Shown one piece after another: positions 54,200-64,000 of a DNA stretch of 64,000 bases. The DNA is from Micrasema longulum (Eukaryota > Arthropoda > Insecta > Trichoptera > Brachycentridae). The notes beneath the pieces are model-generated. The model did not search any database and was not told the DNA's origin. It worked only from the letters and a program-made list of their open reading frames with translations. Within the stretch, counting starts at the first letter, position 1; every line of letters starts with the position of its first letter. A program made the position numbers and the translations under genes. The stretch covers positions 310,001 through 374,000 of the forward strand of contig JAGVSM010000932.1 in the NCBI GenBank assembly GCA_022494885.1. Direction: 5' to 3'.

Positions 54200-55990
54200 A
54201 AATACAATTTTTATAGAGAAATACAAAAAAAAGTAAATAGAATTCGGTATTTTATATTATTATCACGCCGTTTTTTAAAAAAATACTTTTAACAATTTAC
54301 TGTTTCTTCCCTCTCGATGAAACATTCTGTATCCGACCGTAATATTATAACAGTAAATTTGCCCATGGCCTGTGAGGTATGGTAAATTCAGGATGTCTAC
54401 TTAAGAATTGTATGGGTTTTTTCAAATACATACAAGTATGTATGTAATATATGTACGTAAATATTTTTTTCAAATAATGGTATTCATTGAATACTGAATG
54501 GTAATTTGATGTAGTTTCGTATACAGTATTTTTCTTTTCCAAGACCTGTCTGTCAAGTATAACGACGGATAACTATAAATTATAGGTAGTTGAATAACCT
54601 GTAATGAATAACTCTTAACTGGAAATTAATTATGTCAGGCATACCCACACATAAGGTACTTTAAATAATACAAGTTAAAAATGAGTTAAATTACGATGTA
54701 CATATTTATGAATTTTAGCAAGCTCACTTTTTGCAAGACTTCGAGTGGATTATTAATCTAGAACATGATAGTTATACAGTTTCTGTTATTATTTTTAATG
54801 AGTTTTTTAACCGTGGATTATTACTTTTAAAAACACGAACAACACGATATTTAGTTTAAACTTTATTCTCTTTGAAACAAAAATGCCGTTTTTTTCTGAA
54901 GAAATTTTTAGAACCAGTAAAAGGTATTTTTTTTTTTTTAGTATACTATTTTTTAAATTATTTAACTTTGTGTACACTGGCCGGGCTTATTACCAAATGG
55001 ATTTTTTTTCTAACCAACCAATAAAATTAAAATAAACGTCTACTTTTTAGAAATTTTGAATATAAAAGGTCATATTTTTATATATAATTTTAGTTTCAAA
55101 ATGTATGCGAGAAAAAAATATACGAAAATAGAACTGGCAATATTTGTACCTGTATAAATTAATAAATAATTAAAGGAATAAAGGGAGCGGCAATGAGGAA
55201 ATATTAGGAAAGAGAAAGGAGATTTATTTATTTATTTACATTGATAAAAAAAACCTGATTTGGTTGTAATGCATTCTTCACTTTGAAATTCCGTACCGAT
55301 GAATACAATTTACAAGTTTTTTGATAAATATGTATTTTTTAAATTTAATAAAAAATGAACTATATTAATTCAACAATGTTTTGAGTAAATAGAACTATTT
55401 GTAGACAGGCTGGATTTCTTCCCTAGGGAGTTATTTATTATTTAGTTGCATCTGTAGAGGTAAAAAAAATTTAAGAAGGAAATACATGTGCCAGCCAGGA
55501 TTTGTAGACGGTACCACCTGTTTCATGTACCAATAAGTAAAACATCGTATGTAAAAAATGCTTATTTTTGTAGGACTTTTTCAATGTACAATACAAAATT
55601 TAAAAATATAGATTACAGAAACATCACTCTGTCAGATTTAAAATTTACACTAAAAATGTATTATGTAACTTAGTAGACATTATAATAATAAATATGTACA
55701 TCTCCCCTCCCCTCCTTATCCTCTCTTCAAGCATTTTTGTCCTTATCCCGCCCAATTTACAGTAACTTAATGTTCTTAAAATAAATATTTAAAAAATCTT
55801 TGATTATTGAGTACATGAAAATAACATTTTTGTATGTATAAATTGTATGTATTTATTTGATATGTAATATATTTTCTTTACTAACTTTGTATACTATGTG
55901 GAAATCTGTTATTAGTTCTGAGTTTGTACACTATATCTGTTTGTTTACTAAAAATATGTATGTAGAACTGTTGATTTCCCAAATAAAATA
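54200..55990. other. AT-rich spacer
   Basis: No gene seen. A small R1 fragment (gtagacaggctggatttctt at about 55400) and a short piece like the LINE end at 63100-63160 (ggaataaagggagcggcaat at about 55175) are present. Confidence 0.5.
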
Positions 55991-56002
55991 AAATAAATAA
56001 AA

Positions 56003-56260
56003 TATGGAAGTCTAGGCATTTACATGGCTTATGACCTGTCATCGGCTGGTTTAAGTGACTTTGATCGGCTGGTTTGAGAACTTTACAAAAGTAGACAGAT
56101 GGAAGAGTTACGGAAATGTGAATGTTCAAACATAGGTAGAATAGTAAATGTTATACTGTGTGTGAATGGCCACTTAAACCAGCCAATGACGGGTCATAAG
56201 CCCTGTAAATGCCTAGACTTCCATATTTTCTTCTCAAAAATGATTTCCCTCTCTGTTGAA
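56003..56260. repeat. R1 inverted pair (foldback)
   Basis: 56003-56057 (minus copy: gtctaggcatttacatggct, tatgacctgtcatcggctgg) faces 56095-56260 (plus copy: aaaccagccaatgacgggtc, ccctgtaaatgcctagactt). The arms pair over about 55 bases with few mismatches. Confidence 0.78.
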
Positions 56261-56772
56261 ACAAATTTATGCAGATATAATAATTCAGTAAATAAAATAA
56301 ACCTTCTTTGTACATTTTACACGTTTTTGACGAAGAACGTTGAAAAAAAAATTTTTTTTTTCGGAAATTCAATGGATTTTACATGTTCAATGACAAAGAA
56401 TTATTCATATATATGTATACACAGATACAGCACTAAGCACCCGTCTCGTGTTTCTTTCAATCTAAGTTCCGGAACCTAACATGAGCGCGACATACAGCTT
56501 TGCAGCTTTTTTACTCCACTACGCGTTTTGCGTTGCAATGTTCACGCGTCAACGCTCATTTTTCGGATAATATTTTCAAACTATTGCTCTATGAAGAATC
56601 ATTTATATATCATTATACCTCGGTGCAAAGAACCGTTTTTTTTTTTAATTGATAAATACATCTACCATAAAATTCAGTATGTAAAATATACTTTATACAT
56701 TTCAAATGTTTTTTCGCAAAGAAAATCGTGTTACGAGGTTAAGTTTATGTATTATATTTGTGGAAATGAGAA

Positions 56773-57187
56773 CGTTCAGTGCTACGAGAAATTGGACGTA
56801 AAAATGTTTTCTTACAAGCTGTAAAAAAGGGCATTTATTGTGCGGCGAAGTTTCTCGAAAATCAATGAAAAATTAAAAAAAATACGTTTTAATAAAAATG
56901 AACTACTTTAAAACCTCACAAGTTCTAGTAAACAGCTGTTTAGAATAGCTAATCAACAATGTGTTTTAATATATATCCTGTTTCTGGGAAGCCATATTTA
57001 GCGTGTTTTCATACGTACGGGGTTCTATTTTTAAATATCAGGACAATTTACCGACAGCCGTTAGTGTCGTCACTAATTTCCAAAAAACAAAACTTTTTTA
57101 AAAAATCACAGCGATGGTAATAAGATACATATTTTTAAAATATATTTTTTTGGCTTTCGATCTAGTTTTTTAAAAAGCCAATGAAAT
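56773..57187 (+). mobile_element. MITE family M1, copy C
   Basis: Starts gttcagtgctacgagaaatt; contains atgttttcttacaagctg, gtgcggcgaagtttctcg, cagctgtttagaatagct, aaaatcacagcgatggtaat; ends near caatgaaattttt. More diverged at the right end. Confidence 0.68.
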
Positions 57188-58100
57188 TTTTCAATTTATA
57201 CAGGATTTTTCCCTTTTTTTAAGAAAGGAATAACCCGCTTTTTGTCTATTTAAGAATCAAGTCCGCAGGTGGGATAGTGGTTAATGAGTTAAATCAATAA
57301 TAAAAGACATCATAGCTGTATTAAACGGAGTAAACTGGTCAGAAATCTGAATTAAATTAGATTAACTAAAAATCTTATAAATAATTTTGAAAAAAATACT
57401 TGTTGAATTACATGGTAAAATCTTCTGTTAAGAAATGTGTATGTGTAAATGCGAAATAAATACCTATTTATGTGTTATACGCACACGCGAATTCAGATTC
57501 TGAAACGGAAAAAAAATACTATCGAGTTCGGAATTGGGCGTAATTTTCTGAAAAAAAAGTGTAATGGCAGCTTATTGCCGATTTTTAAGGAGAGGCAGTA
57601 GACTGCAACCACGAATCAGTAAGGTATTTTATACGATGGAGGAAATACGTTTTTCGTAGGTATATATATCAACAAAACCTCAAGTGACGTGACATCCGTC
57701 CGACGTCAATGCTTATCTCAAATTAAATGTTCAAATACTAAGTTTGCGTTCAAGAGTAAATGATTATTCACTCGGTTCACTCCGTAGAAATTTATATTAA
57801 AATCACGCACGGCAAAATCAATGTAAAGTAATCATGTTTAAGTAAATGACAGAATACACATTTCAACTTTTTGTTAAATTAATAACGTTTTTCATATATC
57901 TTTAGTACTAAGGAGTAAGGAACACTGTTAAAGTTAACATCGTTGACTTTTAATTGTGCCTACAGCTAAGTCATTTTTAGAATTTTCACTCATATTTCGG
58001 TATGATTATCTGTGTTTACGTATTACATATAGAAATAAAAAATTGTTCATAGTAAACTACGCTTCTTTTTGTTAGAGTGCATATTTTAATACTTTACTAA

Positions 58101-58849
58101 ACTGCCGTCATAAGAAAAAGGACGTTTCTACGTAAAACAAAAAAAGGAGAAAATAAATATTTTGTAACTCGGAGATTGAAAAATTCGCTGTGTGAAAAAT
58201 ACTACAAAAATAAAGTTTATTTCTACGCGACAGTATGTATTATGGTTTTCCCTAACGAAATATATATATTAATTTTAATAAGTTTTCCATTATTTATTGA
58301 AAAATTAATATTTTCATCTTCTTTTTAGTAAAAAAAATACAAGAAAATATGTTATACTTCAACGAAAAGACGTTTCTAGCTAGAAACGCCCTTTTATTTA
58401 GTAATTAAGTAAACGTCTTTCTTTTTTAGTGTTAATATGCCAGTTGATTCTACTCAACTAAATAAAATAGACGTTACTGGCCATTTACTGCTTTTCAAAA
58501 TAGTAACGCCGACCTAATAATCAATTAGCTTCGAAATTACCAACAGATCTTAAATTTAATCGAAAACGAGTATGTACATTCATTTCAGATGTTTTTAAAA
58601 ACAGAATAGAAGAAAAAATAAGTACATATTTTAATCAGTCTTTTGTAATTATATAAGTCGGAACAGCCTTTTTATATTTAGTAATCTTCTTATAAGACTT
58701 TTTGCAGTTTAGTCTCATTTATTAGTGAAAATAATAGGGTTGTGGTTATTTTAGCAAGATAGATGTTTTTTTTTCCTGATTCCGAATATGTATTTAACTC
58801 ATTTTCGAAAAAAAATGTTAGATGCGTCCTTCTTTCTTATGACGGCAGT
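58101..58849. mobile_element. 749-base inverted-repeat element
   Basis: actgccgtcataagaaa (58101-58117) with the inverse tttcttatgacggcagt at 58833-58849, extended by aaggacg/cgtcctt. No ORF inside. Inner repeats of acgtttct and agaaacgccc (58365-58395) form a second hairpin. Confidence 0.72.
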
Positions 58850-58922
58850 ATAGGTTAGACAATAGTTACGCCCTCAGTATAAATTGTTTGCCTATAATGG
58901 GCTCTTGAATAATACTCGTATA

Positions 58923-59273
58923 CATGATGTTCATTAAATCCTGTCACATCTGAAACTGCGATGATCAGTATGAGCAGGAAGACAGACACATTAAAATATT
59001 TTTTTAGAACGAATAAAATTTAAAATAATAAAATATAAAAAAAGCAAATGGTTGCTTACTTCTGCAGGGCAGAAACGAGTAAGGGGAGGGGGGAGTTTGA
59101 TACTGCGCCGCGCTCCCCTCACTTTTCTCCTGCAGAAGTAAGCAACCATTTGTTTTTGAAAATATGTTATTGAAAAAAAATTCTTTGTCCTAAATAGTTT
59201 TTTAAACATGCTAATATGTTTTCTTGCCCACCAGTGTGGTTCCGGGTGTAACAGGGTTTAAAGAACACACCTG
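58923..59273. mobile_element. MITE family M3, copy 2
   Basis: Matches 44105-44462 end to end: ttaaatcctgtcacatctga, gcgatgatcagtatgagc, aaatggttgcttacttctgc (twice, inverted) and agggtttaaagaacacac. A TA precedes the left end. Confidence 0.8.
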
Positions 59274-60331
59274 TTTATATGCGCGTGCAGAATTCGAGTA
59301 AAAATTTGTATAAAAATTAAATCTTGTAAGTCTTTTAAAATTTAGCATTCGTTTTAAACATATTTTATCCAATTGTGTATTGCACGACGTAATATTCTCA
59401 GAGTTGAGTTCTGATCGGATGATATTTGCGCTAAATCTAGAATAATCGGCAACTGAAATTGAAAATGGCCGCCTTGTTCGTAGGAAAAGTGAAATAATAT
59501 ACAATGGAGTGGAAAGTAAGTCGATTAGGTTCGCGCGTGCTGCTGATACGAATTATGTGATGTGATGCCGCCTGCGCCTTCACCGTCCTCTATTTACCTA
59601 GATATTCTACATAAATGCTCGGTATATATTGTTTATTTATACAAGCAAATAATACCGCGCATATTTTGGTGTGCAAACCGCGGACCCCTGTGCACAGAAT
59701 TACAATCAATTTGCAACCCGCTCCAATTCTCGGAAATACATGCATAATACCGCGCACCGTAAAAACGAGAGCCAAAAAAATGGAAAAATAAATGTAGTGC
59801 CTACATATCCACTGATTTAATTGACTACTTAACGCTTCCGACTGATATGTAGAATGCATAATATATTTATAGTGTGACATTTATTTTAGCATAATAAGTT
59901 TTATAATGTATTTTTCATTTGAATCGTTTGTATATTGACGTATAAAAAGTCACTCACCATGAGAAGAGATGAAGAACATTTAAGATAAGGGAATCTGGTA
60001 GTCTAGGCAATTACATGTGTAGTGTATATACCCATATTTCTTTCTTAATTTATTAATTAACACGCCGTACGGGATTTTACATATATTAGAAATTAAATTC
60101 AAGTGCAGCAGTAAAACATAAGTATGTAAATTTAGTTAAAATTAAAGATACCATAAGAAAAACTAAAAGATACAATAATAAATAAAAATAAGAAAAATAA
60201 TACTAATAATAATCACCCAAAAAAGATACATAATATTGATGACAGTGACCGTGAAAACCTTCGCACCTATTTAAAAATAAGAAAAACTAAAAGATATAAT
60301 AATAAATAAAAATAAGGAAATGTACCAACAT

Positions 60332-60512
60332 AGGCGGCCTCCGTGGTGTAGTGGTCAAGACGCTTGACTCACGCACGGAAGGTTCCGGGTTCGATTCCCG
60401 GTGAGAACACAAAAATTAAAAAAATGTGATTTTTCTCAAGCCTGGGTGCTCTGTGATGTAATTCACCACTGTAATTAGGCCTCCTGGCCTGTTGTGGTGC
60501 AAAAGAAAATGT
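60332..60512 (+). repeat. family 4 tRNA-derived SINE
   Basis: Head: ggcctccgtggtgtagtggt (A box) and ttccgggttcgattcccggt (B box). Body: ttctcaagcctgggtgctct, gatgtaattcaccactgtaa and cctcctggcctgttgtggtg. It is about as well preserved as the copy at 41515-41708. Confidence 0.85.
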
Positions 60513-60539
60513 AAAATGTAAATAGGTATATGGGTACAT

Positions 60540-60675
60540 AGAAAAACATTTTATAAATTTACATATGAAAACATACACACATACATATACATCCATATGC
60601 ATCATACACACACACATATACATACATGCATGTACATATATATACATACACATACATGCACATACATATACATAA
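60540..60675. repeat. acatac/ca microsatellite
   Basis: acacacatacatatacatcc, acacacacacatatacatac and atatatatacatacacatac, directly downstream of a SINE. Confidence 0.85.
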
Positions 60676-60679
60676 GTTT

Positions 60680-62400
60680 ATACATTATTATAGAGCTACA
60701 TGAGGAAAAAAAATAGTAAATAAAAAACAATATTAAGAAATTTTACACAAATTAATTTATAACCTTTTGAATACTTAACCTATATTTATATAAAGACAGA
60801 CGAAATATATCAACTTCACCATACTCGTTACCTAGCCGGGGTAGTATAGATATTGGTGAATTGTAATAATAATTATGACTGCCAGGAGATTAAAAAAATA
60901 ACGTAAATTTAATTGTTCAATCTGTTAGATTTAGCGAAGTTTAAAAGTTGATCTAGAAATGCAATTTTCGATGTTTATTCCGAATTTCACGTCACTACGA
61001 CTCGCCGTTAAAAAGTTTGATTTCATTGAGGAAGGCAGAAAAAAATTGGCTTTAAAACAGCGCGGTTGATCTAGAAATGGCATTTACATTTTGACTTTAA
61101 AATTCACATCTTTACGATATACCGTTGTAAAGTTTAATTTTACCGAGGAAGGCCTGGAAAATTTGGGTTCAAAACAGCGCAATTGATTTAGAAATAACAT
61201 TTGAAATATTATTGTTTTTATTTAATATTACAATTTTAAATATAGTACCAATGCAGTGCCCTATGCACCAATAAGTGTGAAAATGGAATGATGTTGATAT
61301 TACAAACAATTTAGTGACATTTATTACAGTTTTTATAACATTCTATTTTATAAGTTTAGTAATTTATTATTTAATGCTGTTCCACTCTAAAAAAGAGACA
61401 ACCTCTTGCGCTTGTAGAGGGACTTACACCGAGTTAATAGTGAGTACAAGGATTTTCAATGTTTTAAATTATCAAGTTGTTTTTTTTGCGGTATTCCGTT
61501 AATTTTATTTTTAATTTATTTGTATCTTTTATCTTTCTAAATTTCACGTCGCTACAACTTACCGTTTCGGAAGAGGTCATGTGATGGACAAACAAATAAA
61601 CATACAAACATACACACATATTTTCAGTTTTACAATTTATTATATATTCTTTTTTCATTGTTTAATGTTTACTTAGCATTTCTTCTTCTTTTCTTCCTTC
61701 CCTATTTTCCCGTCTTACTTCCTTTCCTCCTAGCGAACTGTACGTTTTGTTTTTATATGAAACCCATCATTTATTGGTCTTGTTATTTGCTGTTATTCTT
61801 TATGTATTGGTTATTACTATGACTGTGTTGGTTTAAGTTTTTTATTCTTTTTTTAAATAAATAGTAATAACAAAGATCACAATATCATTATTTAAAGCAA
61901 TCGTACGTGCGTAAATAATATTATTATCTATGATTATATAACATTTAAATATAATAAAATTGAAGAGTATTTTTTCATAACGTTACGGCAAGCGCATTTT
62001 TCCCTCAAATTTATAACGAAACTCGTATGTATTATGAACAGGTATTTTTTTTTGTTTATTTTTAAACTTTACATACATAATGTTAATTGTATATTGGCGG
62101 GATTATTGCCAAATGGAAATTTCTTCCAACTAACAAATAAAGGTTTAGTTTTTGTAATTCAACTTTTTTACATTTATTTATTTAATGCACTAAATACACA
62201 ATTTGACGTAGACACAATTATATGTTTTTTATGTCCCGACTTGTTAGAGTGTTAAATCGGGACTCTTCAATATATAAATCAAAAATATTTATTTACATAT
62301 TGAAACAATATACAGGTAATCAAAATAATATGCAAAATAATCAAAACAATATACAAAATAATAATAGAAAAATATACAAAATATTAATAGAAAAATTTTA
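60680..62400. other. AT-rich spacer
   Basis: No gene seen. A family 2 SINE tail (atgcagtgccctatgcacca) is at 61250-61300. Two related segments at 60940-61040 and 61060-61170 share ttgatctagaaatg, gaggaaggc and aaaacagcgc, suggesting an old duplication. Confidence 0.5.
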
Positions 62401-62499
62401 ATAGTAAAAATTTATACATGTCGAAAAATGGAATGTAGAAAAGTTATATAACAATACGTATGACAGTGATGATATACACATATACGTATAGGGATAATA

Positions 62500-63020
62500 A
62501 TGAAGACAGCAGCGATGTTATATATTTATTCCCGAAGCAATCTCATACAGTGGTCTCTACCCCTCGATACAATCCAATGATTGGATCTTCATCTTAAATA
62601 TAGACGTGGTTTTGGAGAACTTAATATGTTCATCCAAGACGTTCAACACTCTTGGAGCTATATATGAAAAGTGTCTCCGAGCAAACATCGTACGCGTTCT
62701 CGGTATTAAGAAGTTTAAGTTACGCAAAAACCTCGTACGAGCATTCTATTAGGACCTCCTTCCGTAGTCGCCTGACCAGAAAATTGTCAATACATTCTTG
62801 ATATAGATTTAACGAATATCACTTTGACACTTCTCATACCACAATTTGCTTTTTGAAACACAGAGTTCCAGTCACTAGCCTCAAACAAAACAACTGTGTC
62901 ATCAGTAAACGCTATAGTTTTTCCGCCATTACTCAAATCACACAAAGAGTTTGTATATAGGAAGAAGAGAACAGGTCCCAAGACACTTCCTTGTGGAACT
63001 CCATAATAATAACTCAATAC
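62500..63020 (-). mobile_element. jockey/CR1-type LINE fragment
   Basis: 63035-62787 gives RT motifs YYYGVPQGSVLGPVLFFLYTN (motif B) and IAFTDDTVVLF (motif C, with A to T). Then 62740-62510 gives the C-terminus (LNFLIPRTRTMFARRHFSYI, APRVLNVLDEHIKFSKT), close to the LINE at 44650-45362. The thumb is deleted between them. Confidence 0.82.
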
Positions 63021-63149
63021 GCAAAACATATTCAATAAAAAAAAAAAGTTAAAGATATGCGGAATTAATTCATTAATAACCCTTAATCAATAAACTCAAT
63101 GGGAAACAGGAATAAAAAGGAAAGAGGAAATGAGGAGAGATTAGGGAAG

Positions 63150-63310
63150 AAAAAGGAGAAGCTTCTTCAGACGTGATTTAAACAGAGACACTGTAGTAAC
63201 ACCTCTGATTGTGGATGGGAGATAATTCCACAGTCGGGCCGCACGATATGAGTTAGAGAAGAAAGAAAAATTGTGGAAAGAGGGTGCTTTGAGAATAAAA
63301 ACAAAGAGAT
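63150..63310 (-). pseudogene. LINE C-terminal fragment
   Basis: The reverse strand from about 63310 gives APSFHNFSFFSNSYRAARLWN and YLPSTIRGVTTVSLFKSRLKK, a typical LINE end, then a purine-rich tail. Confidence 0.72.
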
Positions 63311-63319
63311 AAAACATGA

Positions 63320-64000
63320 ATTGATAAGCGTTTTATCCGATTAATTCTCGTTATTTAAAGCAATGGTATGTGTGCATATAATTTAATCTTCATTTCTATG
63401 AGTTTTTATATTGTTGGGTTAAGTTAATGTATGCGAAATTTGTCCTGTTGAAGTTCCGTTTTTCCACTGAGGAAAACCCGTTGAATATGTATAAAAATGC
63501 AAATTAAAATTATTATGAATGAATGCGATATTATCATTCAAACGATAGACGAGAAGCTCGGGAAGATTTTAATATGAAAAGGACGCTATCGAATAATTAT
63601 ACCTAGGTTGACCTGGAAAGTAAATTAGCATAATAAATAATGTTATTATTAACATATATTATACACATTCGTTGGAAACATGGTGGATTAGCATTCAGGG
63701 CGATTACAATTCTTGGCTTCTGCCATGAAATGCGAAGGTACTGGATAATATGAAAGCGATACAAATACATTTGTACGGTAATCATACAAGAAATGGGGTG
63801 AAATGATTGATTGCACGAATTTATAATGTATGATTATTATAGAGGGAAAAATATGAAATAAAGTTTAAAAAAAAGGAAATTAACGTCCTTGTATAAATTA
63901 ACAAAAAAATAGCAGTGGGTTTGTACGTAGTTGCCATCGCTATTAAATTAGAGTAAAAAGTCAGTCGGGTTTGTTATGAATCCATGTGGGGAGTAATTAA
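63320..64000. other. AT-rich spacer
   Basis: No coding region, SINE head or inverted repeat recognised. Confidence 0.5.

Noticed and set aside
60345..60412. A true tRNA gene
   Set aside because: Same reason: SINE head with a conserved non-tRNA body.

Overview
This window looks like AT-rich genomic DNA from an arthropod, most probably an insect. It has spliced GT-AG genes, no bacterial operon structure, many decayed non-LTR retrotransposons of the jockey/CR1, RTE and L2 kinds, mariner elements, Penelope-like elements and tRNA-derived SINEs. The mixture, with short repeat tails reading like 'cctctctgcctacccctacggg', recalls moth and butterfly (or caddisfly) genomes. That placement is an inference from repeat style, not proven by any marker gene.

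One host gene can be reconstructed with confidence. It lies on the minus strand from 25543 to 12724 and has nine coding exons. All splice sites are consistent and the reading phase is kept across all eight introns. It encodes a TRIM-NHL protein of about 660 residues: a basic N-terminus, a RING finger, a B-box-like zinc site, a coiled coil, an acidic linker and a six-bladed NHL propeller. It is of the RING finger protein nhl-1 type and is probably an E3 ubiquitin ligase. Its introns hold much of the mobile DNA: a deleted mariner in intron 8, a SINE and other repeats in intron 3, an L2 element inside a MITE in intron 2, and LINE pieces and hairpins in intron 1.

Left of the gene (1-12500) are a LINE remnant on the minus strand (60-4260) broken by a SINE and a GC-rich insertion, a rearranged Penelope-like element with a GIY-YIG nuclease domain (4600-5590), a short GC-rich exon-like reading frame (6224-6466), a palindromic element (7566-8174) and a second LINE on the minus strand (9930-12460).

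Right of the gene (25700-64000) no further host coding gene is clear. Two CpG-rich patches look like promoters or first exons: 34920-35100, with a TATA box and an initiator at a suitable spacing, and 46550-47148, ending at a good splice donor. The rest is AT-rich spacer with LINE ends, SINEs, several families of inverted-repeat elements (MITEs), foldback repeats and a 34-copy heptanucleotide array at 33272-33509.

The most interesting material is the non-autonomous repeat layer. It includes several internally supported MITE families with 2-4 copies inside this window, a 42-base Penelope tail insertion bounded by a 14-base target duplication, hammerhead-like motifs, and nested insertions that give relative ages.
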